Shown here: piece by piece, positions 1 to 7,569 of the stretch
How the letters are laid out: each line of letters opens with the position of its first letter
Numbering within the stretch: position 1 is the stretch's first letter
NCBI GenBank assembly: GCA_934444645.1
Contig: CAKSCV010000003.1
Location: 90,419-154,418 of the forward strand
DNA: 64,000 bases
Origin: an uncultured Eubacteriales bacterium
GTDB lineage: Bacteria; Bacillota; Clostridia; Oscillospirales; CAG-382
Direction of reading: 5' to 3'
Notes under the pieces: generated by a model
Seen by the model: the letters and a program-made list of their open reading frames with translations, nothing else
Database searches by the model: none
What the model was told of the DNA's origin: nothing
Program-made: the position numbers and the translations under genes

Positions 1-1
1 G

Positions 2-559
2 TGTGTGTGGCATGAAAAAATCGGATTAGCGTTCTATGCGGTCACGGCAGAATATGTCCAAACCGAATCGTATAATATGCAGCTGTCGTTTACCGACCTT
101 GCTATGACCAACTGTGCCATTCGCATTGTTAAAGACAGAACGCAAAGCGTCAACGATAAGAATGCCGTGATGACCGTGACGCAGACAGATAATATGACAC
201 ACGTGCATTCGGACGGTATTTTGAAGGATATATCTTTTGTCGGTCACGTGCCCTATTCACTCGATTATGAGATTTACGATAACCGCATTGTCCTTACGGC
301 AACAGCCGGTGAGGATGCCGTGCTGTACTTGCCTGTCGTGTGTGACGCTGATGAACAGCCCGTCCTTACCGATGGTGTGTTTTCCATAAAGCGTGCCGGC
401 GGCACTGTCAGAATTGCCGCATCCGATCAGGCTGTGCAATATGAAAGCACGAACCCTGTCAAGCACTTCCATGTTATCGGCGGCTTCGGCAATTTGCCGA
501 TCTGCGTAAAGCTGAGTGCCGGAAAGCCAACACGTGTCTTTGTGGAATTCGGCGAATAA
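2..559 (+). CDS. C-terminal part of unidentified protein (truncated by window edge)
   Basis: The frame is open from the first bases, so the start lies outside the window; a GTG at position 5 is in frame but has no visible ribosome binding site. The visible 185 residues are soluble, rich in alternating hydrophobic and polar stretches typical of beta-sandwich domains, with no membrane segment. I do not recognise the family. The composition would fit the C-terminal accessory domain of a polysaccharide lyase or hydrolase, which would match the carbohydrate genes elsewhere in the window, but this is only a guess. It ends 69 bp before the promoter of the next operon. Confidence 0.6.
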   Translation, partial: CVWHEKIGLAFYAVTAEYVQTESYNMQLSFTDLAMTNCAIRIVKDRTQSVNDKNAVMTVTQTDNMTHVHSDGILKDISFVGHVPYSLDYEIYDNRIVLTATAGEDAVLYLPVVCDADEQPVLTDGVFSIKRAGGTVRIAASDQAVQYESTNPVKHFHVIGGFGNLPICVKLSAGKPTRVFVEFGE

Positions 560-613
560 CCAATGCTGCGCTGCGGGAGAAAATACAAAAATAAAAAACA
601 CGCAAGAAAAGAA

Positions 614-657
614 AAATGCATTTTCCTCTTGACAAATGCATTTTTGTGCAGTATAAT
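614..657 (+). promoter_or_regulatory. Consensus sigma-A promoter of the ylxM-ffh operon, with two ATGCAT palindromes
   Basis: TTGACA at 629-634 and TATAAT at 652-657 are separated by 17 bp, an exact match to the sigma-A consensus. The 11-bp sequence AAATGCATTTT occurs twice, at 614-624 and 634-644, exactly 20 bp apart. The copies sit on either side of and partly overlap the -35 box, so a dimeric regulator could bind both on one DNA face. Confidence 0.85.
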
Positions 658-662
658 ATAAG

Positions 663-689
663 GGCTGTAAAGAAAAACACTTTACAGCC
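663..689 (+). promoter_or_regulatory. 5'-UTR stem-loop at the transcript start of the ylxM-ffh operon
   Basis: GGCTGTAAAG (663-672) and CTTTACAGCC (680-689) form a perfect 10-bp stem with a 7-base loop. It begins about where transcription from the -10 box at 652-657 should start and is followed by the ribosome binding site. There is no T-run, so it is not a terminator; a role in mRNA stability is possible. Confidence 0.6.
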
Positions 690-712
690 TGTAAGGAGTC
701 GGAGTCACGGAC

Positions 713-1048
713 ATGAAAAACGAAAGAATACGCCTTTCTTTGCTTTGCGACATTTACGGCTCGCTTCTTTCCGAAAAGCAGCGCAATGCACTGGATTTAT
801 ACTGCAACGAGGATCTGTCGCTTTCGGAGATTGCCGAAAATACCGGCATTTCCCGTCAGGGCGTGCGCGACCAGCTGACACACGCCGAGACCCAGCTCAC
901 GTTTTATGAGGACGCATTGGGGCTTCTTGCAAAAAACACTGCCGTATCCGCGCTTCTTGCCGATATAAACGGCATGGAGTGCGTGAAGAACAATGCGGTG
1001 CTTGCCGGAAAGCTTGAAAAAATACGCGCTGTCTTAAATTTAGAATAA
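713..1048 (+). CDS. ylxM: YlxM-type HTH protein (UPF0122), SRP-associated
   Basis: A 111-aa cytosolic protein with a sigma-70 region-4-like helix-turn-helix around residues 20-65 (features such as LSLSEIAENTGISRQGVRDQ). Members of the YlxM/UPF0122 family are encoded directly upstream of ffh in Firmicutes and are thought to act with the signal recognition particle. The length matches the family (about 105-120 aa). The start at 713 follows a GGAG motif. It is the first gene of the operon, 34 bp ahead of ffh, and reads from the promoter at 629-657. Confidence 0.9.
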   Translation: MKNERIRLSLLCDIYGSLLSEKQRNALDLYCNEDLSLSEIAENTGISRQGVRDQLTHAETQLTFYEDALGLLAKNTAVSALLADINGMECVKNNAVLAGKLEKIRAVLNLE

Positions 1049-1082
1049 TTCCACAAGTTTAAGTCCCATTACAAGGAGTGTT

Positions 1083-2447
1083 ATGTTTCAAAGCTTAACC
1101 GAAAGGCTGTCAAACGCCTTCAAATCCTTCAAAAATAAAGGGAAATTGACTGAAGCCGATGTCCGAGAGGGTATGCGCGAGATCAAGCTTGCGCTTTTGG
1201 AGGCCGACGTCAACTACAAGGTCGTCAAGGATTTCGTCAAGACCGCCACCGAACGCGCGGTCGGCAGCGATGTGCTCGAAAGCCTTGTTCCGTCCCAACA
1301 GATTGTAAAAATTGTCAACGAAGAGCTGACCGCTCTCATGGGCGGCGAAAACACCAAGCTTGTCATTTCGTCCAAGCCGCCGACCATCGTCATGATGACC
1401 GGTCTTCAGGGCGCCGGCAAGACCACGCACACCGGCAAGCTCGCGCTCATGTACAAAAAGCAGGGCAAACGGCCGCTGCTTGCTGCTTGCGACGTTTACC
1501 GCCCGGCTGCCATCAAGCAATTGCAGGTGGTCGGCGAAAGCATCGGCGTGCCGGTGTTTACCATTGACGGCTGCACCGATCCGGTTCGTATTGCAAGAGA
1601 AGCGTTGGAGCACGCCAAAAAGCATGGGCATGATATGCTGTTTCTCGATACGGCAGGCCGCTTGCACATCGATGAGCAGCTCATGGATGAGTTAAAGCGC
1701 ATCAAGGAAGAACTTGAGCCGACCGAAATCTTGTTCGTCGTGGACGCCATGACCGGTCAGGATGCCGTCAACGCGGCGAAGGCTTTCAACGAAAAGCTCG
1801 ATATTACCGGTATCATCCTTACCAAGCTCGACGGCGATACGCGCGGTGGCGCGGCACTTTCGACAAGACAGGTCACCGGAAAGCCCATCAAATTCATCGG
1901 CACCGGCGAAAAAATGGATTGTATCGAGCCGTTTTATCCCGACCGTATGGCTTCGCGTATCTTGGGTATGGGCGACGTGCTGTCGCTCATCGAAAAGGCC
2001 GAACAGGCACTTGATGAGAAAAAAGCAGCCGAGCTTGAAAAGAAACTGCGCGAGCAGTCGTTTACCTTAACGGATTATCTTGATCAGTTCGACCAGCTCC
2101 GCAATATGGGTCCCATCGACCAGCTCATCGGCATGATGCCCGGCGTGGATACCAAAGCCTTAAAAGACGTCAAGGTCGATGAAAAGCAGATCGACCGCAT
2201 GGAGGCCATCATCCTTTCCATGACGCCCGAGGAACGCGATAATCCCGATATCATCGGCGCATCGCGCAAAAAGCGGATCGCTCTCGGTTCGGGCATGAAG
2301 GTGGAGGATGTCAATAAGCTTTTGAAGCAGTATGACGCCACAAAAAAGATGATGAAGCAGTTAACAAGCGGCAACATCGGCGGCTTCGGCGGCAGAATGC
2401 TTGCCAAAAAGATGGCAAAAAACAAGAATAAGAAAAAGCGCCGCTAA
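1083..2447 (+). CDS. ffh: Signal recognition particle protein Ffh (SRP54)
   Basis: This 454-aa GTPase binds signal sequences of nascent membrane and secreted proteins and, with 4.5S/6S SRP RNA and FtsY, delivers ribosomes to the Sec translocon. The order is N domain (1-90), NG GTPase domain with P-loop GLQGAGKT at 107-114, DTAGR near 189 and TKLDG near 249, then a C-terminal M domain ending in a very basic lysine-rich tail that contacts SRP RNA. Its length is normal. AAGGAGTG precedes the ATG. It lies between ylxM and rpsP as in many Firmicutes. No SRP RNA gene was found in the window. Confidence 0.97.
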   Translation: MFQSLTERLSNAFKSFKNKGKLTEADVREGMREIKLALLEADVNYKVVKDFVKTATERAVGSDVLESLVPSQQIVKIVNEELTALMGGENTKLVISSKPPTIVMMTGLQGAGKTTHTGKLALMYKKQGKRPLLAACDVYRPAAIKQLQVVGESIGVPVFTIDGCTDPVRIAREALEHAKKHGHDMLFLDTAGRLHIDEQLMDELKRIKEELEPTEILFVVDAMTGQDAVNAAKAFNEKLDITGIILTKLDGDTRGGAALSTRQVTGKPIKFIGTGEKMDCIEPFYPDRMASRILGMGDVLSLIEKAEQALDEKKAAELEKKLREQSFTLTDYLDQFDQLRNMGPIDQLIGMMPGVDTKALKDVKVDEKQIDRMEAIILSMTPEERDNPDIIGASRKKRIALGSGMKVEDVNKLLKQYDATKKMMKQLTSGNIGGFGGRMLAKKMAKNKNKKKRR

Positions 2448-2544
2448 GCACGGCACAAACCACGTATCATTCCGCTTGCATAAGCGAAAACCGCTTCAAG
2501 CGATGATTATATTATTTATTTTATTTTTTCGGAGGAAAGAAACC

Positions 2545-2787
2545 ATGGCAGTTAAAATCAGATTAAAGAGAATGGGCGCAAAGAAAGCTCCTTTCTACAG
2601 AGTTGTCGTTGCTGACAGCCGTTATCCCAGAGACGGCCGTTTCATCGAAGAAATCGGCTATTACAATCCGCTTACCGATCCGGTCACCGTTCAGATCGAT
2701 CCCGAAAAGGCAAAAAAATGGATCGAAAACGGCGCTCAGCCGACCGAAACCGTTAAGACTCTTCTCAAAAAGAACGGTATTCTTTAA
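2545..2787 (+). CDS. rpsP: 30S ribosomal protein S16
   Basis: An 80-aa basic protein starting MAVKIRLKRMG, the canonical S16 N-terminus; it stabilises the 30S body during assembly. The motif APFYRVVVADSR and the end TVKTLLKKNGIL are family hallmarks. The ATG at 2545 follows a strong GGAGGAAAG ribosome binding site. The 97-bp gap from ffh carries no clear terminator, so it is probably cotranscribed. Confidence 0.98.
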   Translation: MAVKIRLKRMGAKKAPFYRVVVADSRYPRDGRFIEEIGYYNPLTDPVTVQIDPEKAKKWIENGAQPTETVKTLLKKNGIL

Positions 2788-2841
2788 TTCGTTTACCGCA
2801 TATGCCGCCTTTCGGGCGGTTCTTAAAGGAGGTCTTTGCAC

Positions 2842-3090
2842 ATGAAACAGGTTCTGACAGATCTTGCGCGCTCCATCGTCAACAAGCCGGAATGCGTCGT
2901 CGTTACCGAACGGGACGATGGCGATACGGTTTACTTAAAGCTGATGGTTGATGAAAATGACCTCGGCAAGGTAATCGGAAAGCAAGGCAGAATCGCCAAA
3001 GCGGTTCGCACCATCGTGCGTGCCGTTGCCAACCGTGAGAATAAACGCGTCATCGTGGATATTCTCGAAAATGACGGTGAAGAAGAATAA
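2842..3090 (+). CDS. khpA: KH-domain RNA-binding protein KhpA (YlqC family)
   Basis: An 82-aa single KH-domain protein. The GxxG-type RNA-binding loop is seen as IGKQGRIAKAVR after a helix-strand start. KhpA forms a complex with KhpB in Gram-positive bacteria and binds many small RNAs and mRNAs affecting cell division and envelope synthesis. I chose ATG 2842, preceded by AAAGGAGGT, over an in-frame TTG six bases upstream. It follows rpsP as usual, but the expected next genes rimM and trmD are absent; a terminator follows instead. Confidence 0.93.
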   Translation: MKQVLTDLARSIVNKPECVVVTERDDGDTVYLKLMVDENDLGKVIGKQGRIAKAVRTIVRAVANRENKRVIVDILENDGEEE

Positions 3091-3114
3091 GTGAATCGAA
3101 CGATTCCGCTTTTT

Positions 3115-3145
3115 AGGTTGTTTGCATTTGTAGACAACCTTTTTT
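3115..3145 (+). terminator. Rho-independent terminator after khpA
   Basis: A 7-bp stem AGGTTGT/ACAACCT closes an apical loop and is followed by a run of six T residues. It ends the ylxM-ffh-rpsP-khpA operon just before the macro-domain gene. Confidence 0.75.
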
Positions 3146-3166
3146 CGTATAGAAAGGAGCTTGCCC

Positions 3167-4357
3167 ATGCCGCTTACATTCTTACGTGCCGATATCACAA
3201 CCCTTTCCTGCGACGTCGTTGTCAACGCCGCCAATACCAAATTGCTGCCGGGCGGCGGCGTCTGCGGCGCGATATTCAAGGCTGCCGGCTTTCTGCCGCT
3301 TGCGCTTGCCTGCCGGAAAATCGGCTCATGCGCGGTCGGCAGTGCCGTGATGACACAAGGCTTTAAGCTGAAAGCCAAGGCAATTATCCATACGGTCGGA
3401 CCCGTTTACGGAAAAGATCCGGCCAACCAAGACCGCCTTTTGGGCGATTGCTACCGCAATTCTCTGCGGCTTGCCGCCGAAAAAGGCTTTGAATCGATCG
3501 CTTTTCCGCTCATTTCCTCCGGTATATACGGCTATCCGAAGGATAAAGCACTACGCATTGCAACAAATGCCATCAAAGATTTTTTGCAGGAATCGGAAAC
3601 CGATATGCAGGTCTTTTTGGTGGTCTATGACAAAGCCTCGTTTGAAATCAGCCGGACTCTGTATGAGGACATCCGCAGCTATATTGACGAACGAGAGGTG
3701 CGCCCGCCGGCTGCAAGCCGTATGCCGAAGGATGTGTCGGTCAATATGCCGTTTGGCGCACCGGCTCCGGATGCTTTTCCGGTTGATGCTGCACCGGCTC
3801 CGGACGATTTTCCGGGAAGTACCGGCAAGCACGATTATACCGCCAAAGAGAATCCGCCGCATGACGAAATATCGCATCCGCAGGCGAAATCGTTTCCGCG
3901 CACAAAACCGCTTTCCGACAGGCAGAAGGATTTTCCGCCCGAAGGTGTGTGCAAACAAGCGTCGATGTCTCTTCTTGATGCCCTCCGAGACCGTTCGCTT
4001 GCCGATCTGCTTGACCGGAAATCCGAGACCTTTTCCGAAATGCTGTTGCGGCTGATCGACGAAAAGGGCATGACCGACGTGGAGGTCTACAAGCGTGCCA
4101 ACATCGACCGCAAGCTGTTTTCGAAGATCCGAAAAAAGGACTACGTACCCAAAAAAGCGACGGTTTTTGCCCTCATCATCGGCTTGCGGCTAAACATGGA
4201 CGAGGCGCGCGACCTGCTTTCCCGTGCCGGGTTTGCCTTTTCGGAAAGCCTGCGGTTTGATATCATCATCGAATATTTCATCGAGCATGAGCGTTATGAC
4301 ATTTACGAGATAAACGAAACACTTTTTGCTTTTGATGAAGCATTGCTTGGCAATTGA
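3167..4357 (+). CDS. Macro domain protein with C-terminal HTH-like helical domain
   Basis: Residues 1-160 are a macro domain (NAANTKLLPGGGVCGAIFKAAG at 20-41 and FPLISSGIYGYPK at 113-125), a fold that binds ADP-ribose and often removes ADP-ribose or O-acetyl groups. Residues 165-265 are a proline-rich, low-complexity linker. Residues 268-396 form an all-helical domain resembling XRE/phage-repressor-like folds (MTDVEVYKRANIDRKLFSKIRK). This macro plus helical-tail architecture recurs in Clostridia; its target is unknown to me. ATG 3167 follows AGAAAGGAG. It may link ADP-ribosylation or NAD metabolism to regulation, but nothing adjacent confirms this. Confidence 0.8.
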   Translation: MPLTFLRADITTLSCDVVVNAANTKLLPGGGVCGAIFKAAGFLPLALACRKIGSCAVGSAVMTQGFKLKAKAIIHTVGPVYGKDPANQDRLLGDCYRNSLRLAAEKGFESIAFPLISSGIYGYPKDKALRIATNAIKDFLQESETDMQVFLVVYDKASFEISRTLYEDIRSYIDEREVRPPAASRMPKDVSVNMPFGAPAPDAFPVDAAPAPDDFPGSTGKHDYTAKENPPHDEISHPQAKSFPRTKPLSDRQKDFPPEGVCKQASMSLLDALRDRSLADLLDRKSETFSEMLLRLIDEKGMTDVEVYKRANIDRKLFSKIRKKDYVPKKATVFALIIGLRLNMDEARDLLSRAGFAFSESLRFDIIIEYFIEHERYDIYEINETLFAFDEALLGN

Positions 4358-4379
4358 TTTGTCGCTTCACAAGCGACCA

Positions 4380-4434
4380 AACCTCTCTTTTCATGTGGTA
4401 CAATAGTGCCATCAAATGAAAGAGAGGTTTTCCT
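4380..4434 (+). promoter_or_regulatory. Extended -10 promoter inside an inverted repeat that overlaps the RBS
   Basis: TGGTACAAT at 4396-4404 is an extended -10 box without a good -35. It lies in the loop of an inverted repeat: ACCTCTCTTTTCAT (4381-4394) and ATGAAAGAGAGGTT (4417-4430), with one extra base on the left arm. The right arm contains the AGAGAGG ribosome binding site of the VWA gene. A short perfect hairpin (4361-4377) precedes it. Confidence 0.55.
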
Positions 4435-4436
4435 TT

Positions 4437-5084
4437 ATGAACAAGAATCTTACCGAAATCGTTTACATCCTCGACCGCAGCGGCTCGATGAGCGGCCTTG
4501 AAAAAGATACCATCGGCGGCTACAACAGCTTTTTGAAAAAGCAGAAGGCCGAACCCGGACAAGCCGTCGTGACGACCGTGCTGTTCGACGACAAATGCGA
4601 AATCATCCACGACCGCGTGGATATCCGAAAGGTCGCACCCTTGACGAACCGCCAATATTACGCGCGCGGCATGACAGCACTTCTCGATGCCATCGGCGAA
4701 ACGGTCAAACGCGTTTCCAACCGGCATAAAAACGCGCTTCCGGGCGAAGTTCCGGCGAAAACCATCGTTGTTATCACCACCGACGGCTGCGAAAATGCCA
4801 GCATGGAATATACATACCGCATGGTAGCGGACATGGTACGTGTGCAAAAGGAAAAATACGGATGGGAGTTCTTGTTCTTGGGTGCCAACATCGATGCCAT
4901 CGAAACGGCAGCCGATTTCGGCATCACCAAGGAACGCGCCGTAACCTATGCGGCCGATGAGGTCGGTACGGAGCTGAATTTTGCTTCGGTATGCGCGGTC
5001 GTTTCCGATATGCGTGCATCGCGGCCGGTTACGCAGAGCTGGAAACAGAAGATCGAAGAGCATTTGAAGAAAACCGAAAGATAA
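4437..5084 (+). CDS. VWA-domain protein (TerY/YegL-like)
   Basis: A 215-aa single-domain von Willebrand factor A protein. The metal-ion-dependent adhesion site is intact: DRSGS at residues 13-17, a threonine in the RGMTALLDA loop near 80, and TTDGCEN near 118. There is no signal peptide or membrane segment, so it is cytosolic. Homologues include TerY/YegL-type proteins, which often act with phosphatases and kinases in stress or defence modules; no such partner is adjacent here. ATG 4437 is used because AGAGAGG lies 10 bases upstream. It is monocistronic and ends at a terminator. Confidence 0.85.
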   Translation: MNKNLTEIVYILDRSGSMSGLEKDTIGGYNSFLKKQKAEPGQAVVTTVLFDDKCEIIHDRVDIRKVAPLTNRQYYARGMTALLDAIGETVKRVSNRHKNALPGEVPAKTIVVITTDGCENASMEYTYRMVADMVRVQKEKYGWEFLFLGANIDAIETAADFGITKERAVTYAADEVGTELNFASVCAVVSDMRASRPVTQSWKQKIEEHLKKTER

Positions 5085-5152
5085 AAAACGCTGCGCCGGC
5101 ATTTTGCGCCGCTTTTAGGCAATCCCGTGCGCATGGCCGCGAGAACAAACAA

Positions 5153-5185
5153 CAACCCGACAGGCTGTTTTGTCCTGTCGGGTTG
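5153..5185. terminator. Hairpin between convergent VWA and GH2 genes
   Basis: A perfect 12-bp stem CAACCCGACAGG/CCTGTCGGGTTG with a 9-base loop lies between genes converging from both sides and probably terminates both. Confidence 0.75.
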
Positions 5186-5190
5186 CTTGA

Positions 5191-7473
5191 CTAATCTTCA
5201 AATTCGGCCATGCCGCACGTTTGGATGGCGGCAAGGTAGGTCTTGTAATCGATGTTCGGCATGTTTGCCGTAAAGTGGTTGCGGCCGGTTTGGTCGCCCT
5301 GCCATTCGATGAGGTAAAACCGCATTTTGTCGGTCTCAAGCGGCAGGAACGCAAGCGTCTGTGAGCAGTCGGCGGCGATGTCGGCACTTCCCGACAGCAC
5401 CGTTTTGCCTGACAGAACATCCTTTACCGTGTATGTGACCGCTTTGTCTTCGGCAAGGTCGTTGACGCCCACAAGACGCAAAGCCTTGTTCGCGTCCGGC
5501 TCGTCAAACATCAGGCACACCGGAGCCTGCGAACGCTTGATGTAGTGGTACGCAAGCTTTTTGGTGTAATACCAGTCCACAATCGCGTCGGATACCTGCG
5601 GCCAGCCGTCCACCAAATTCCACCACAAAATGCCGGTTCTTCTCCATTTTCCGATGCGGAAACGCTCGATAAAGTACTTTTTTGCCTCTGCTTGGGAGAT
5701 CTGGCTTTGCCTGACAAAGTCGGAAAGCTCGCTTTCGGCTTTCCCGAACAGCGTTTCCACCTGGGAATAGGCAAGCCGGATGCGATAGGAATACGGCCCG
5801 TTCGGATTCGGCTCCATCATGGCGGCGTGCACCAAATACTCGTCGGTCGGCGTGCCGTCCGGCTTAAAAATAACGTCGGGCTGCTTCAAAAAACGCTTTA
5901 AGGACGATACCGACGGGAAGCCGTGATAGCCGGTCTCGCTGGCAAAATGGCTTTGCGCGTTGCGGTAGAAATCACCCTTGAAATAGTCGCGCGGTCCCCA
6001 TAAATGGTCTTCACTGGTCGGCTTCCCGGTCTTATACGCCTCTTCGCCGATATACGGCGAGCTTGGTAAATACGGACGTGCGTAATCGTGCGCAGCGACA
6101 GCACGCTTTACGGTCTCGCGCGTTAAGAAATTCTCGTTCGGGTCTTTGCGATAGCCCATCCATTCCATATAGGCGCAGTCGTTTTCGTTGTCGCCCGCCC
6201 AAAGCACGATACACGCGTGTTCACGCAGACGCTTGACGATCGCTATAATCTCTTTTTCCAACCGTTCGGCAAACGCCTTTTCCTGGGGATAAACGCCGCA
6301 GCCCATGCCGAAATCCTGCCATACCAAAATGCCCTTGCGGTCGCAGAACCGATAGAATTCATCGGATTCATACACACCGCCGCCCCAACAGCGCACCGCG
6401 TTGCAGCCGATATCGTCGAGCATTTCTAATGCCTTCGGCAGCCGCTCTTCAAAGCGCGACGGGAACGCGTCGAGCGGCACCCAGTTTGTGCCGAGAAGAA
6501 ACGTCTTTTTGCCGTTGATCTCAAAACAGAATTCGCCGTCGTCGCCGGCACATTCCGTCATGAGAAGCCGCACCGTGCGCACACCGAGTTCGGTATTTTT
6601 CGTGTCGCAAAGCTCTTTGCCGCGGTATAATTCGACCGTTACATCGTATAAATGCGGCACGCCCTGCGGACGCGGCGCCCAAAACAGGCAATCCTGTATC
6701 GTAAAATCAAACGCACCGTCGGTGTGCCACGGCACGATCGTGAAGGAAAATTCGCTGTCGCCGCATTTGCCGTGTACCTTGACCGTGTAATCGCGTGCAA
6801 AATCGCCGTCCAAAGCTAAGCGGTAGTGAAAACGGAGCGTTCCGAATTTGTATTGTTCACTGACGCGGTTGGTCACAAAATAGATTTCTTCGATCCGATC
6901 CTTCTTTTTCGGCGGCAGCAGCTTGACAGGCTTCCAAAGCCCTGCCGAAACGATGCGCGGCATAATGTCCCAACCGAACATATACGCCGCCTTGCGCAGC
7001 GCAAGCGACGCATAATTGTACGGCAGCGCATGGCTGGAAACCGGCAGCGTGTAATCGCGTGCGGCAAGACACGCCGGTTTGATATGAACGACAATCTCGT
7101 TTTGTCCGCGCCGGAAGCCGCCGTCGATCTCCACCGGCAAAAACATATTGTCGGTTTGGCTCACAAGCGTGCCGTTGACAAAAATGTCGGCTGCCGTGTC
7201 GACGCCCTCCAAGCGCAAAACACTTTCCGGCTCGTCGGTTTCAAAGGCGGTATAATACCACACATGGCGGTTTTCCAAGGCTTCCGCTGCAAGCGTGTCA
7301 GTCGAAAAATAAAGATCCGGCAGTCGCTTTTCGCGCATGAGATCGAGTTCAAAATTTCCGGGAACCGTCGCCGGAATTGTCTCGTAGCCGAGCGCGGTCA
7401 ATGCGGCAATGGTTTTCGGATTTTCGTTTTTGCATTGTTCGTGCGGACAAAGACATAATTTCCAATCAAACAT
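5191..7473 (-). CDS. Glycoside hydrolase family 2 beta-mannosidase-like protein
   Basis: A 760-aa cytosolic enzyme with the GH2 layout: N-terminal galactose-binding-like sandwich (1-185), immunoglobulin-like domain (190-305), TIM barrel (about 310-620) and C-terminal beta domains. NAVRCWGGGVYESDEFY (358-374) is typical of GH2 mannosidases. The likely acid/base is Glu430 in WAGDNEN and the likely nucleophile Glu513 in ASETGYHGFP. No signal peptide is present, so it should cleave imported manno-oligosaccharides. It has its own promoter at 7512-7540 and a strong RBS. The AraC regulator just upstream in the same direction is a natural candidate controller. Exact substrate is inferred, not shown. 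Confidence 0.88.
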   Translation of the reverse strand: MFDWKLCLCPHEQCKNENPKTIAALTALGYETIPATVPGNFELDLMREKRLPDLYFSTDTLAAEALENRHVWYYTAFETDEPESVLRLEGVDTAADIFVNGTLVSQTDNMFLPVEIDGGFRRGQNEIVVHIKPACLAARDYTLPVSSHALPYNYASLALRKAAYMFGWDIMPRIVSAGLWKPVKLLPPKKKDRIEEIYFVTNRVSEQYKFGTLRFHYRLALDGDFARDYTVKVHGKCGDSEFSFTIVPWHTDGAFDFTIQDCLFWAPRPQGVPHLYDVTVELYRGKELCDTKNTELGVRTVRLLMTECAGDDGEFCFEINGKKTFLLGTNWVPLDAFPSRFEERLPKALEMLDDIGCNAVRCWGGGVYESDEFYRFCDRKGILVWQDFGMGCGVYPQEKAFAERLEKEIIAIVKRLREHACIVLWAGDNENDCAYMEWMGYRKDPNENFLTRETVKRAVAAHDYARPYLPSSPYIGEEAYKTGKPTSEDHLWGPRDYFKGDFYRNAQSHFASETGYHGFPSVSSLKRFLKQPDVIFKPDGTPTDEYLVHAAMMEPNPNGPYSYRIRLAYSQVETLFGKAESELSDFVRQSQISQAEAKKYFIERFRIGKWRRTGILWWNLVDGWPQVSDAIVDWYYTKKLAYHYIKRSQAPVCLMFDEPDANKALRLVGVNDLAEDKAVTYTVKDVLSGKTVLSGSADIAADCSQTLAFLPLETDKMRFYLIEWQGDQTGRNHFTANMPNIDYKTYLAAIQTCGMAEFED

Positions 7474-7511
7474 CGGGATGCTCCTTTCATTTCTGCGGTG
7501 TTTTCAAGAAA

Positions 7512-7540
7512 AGTATACCCGAAAAAAAGAATTCTGTAAA
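7512..7540 (-). promoter_or_regulatory. Sigma-A promoter of the GH2 gene
   Basis: Read on the minus strand, TTTACA (7535-7540) and TATACT (7512-7517) are separated by 17 bp, 39 bp upstream of the GH2 start. Confidence 0.75.
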
Positions 7541-7569
7541 GGCGAAAAATACGGTCGGAGGTAAGAAAA

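Noticed and set aside
1110..1667. Long minus-strand frame opposite ffh
   Set aside because: It lies entirely opposite a well-conserved gene, has no RBS, and has His/Arg-rich composition typical of antisense frames.
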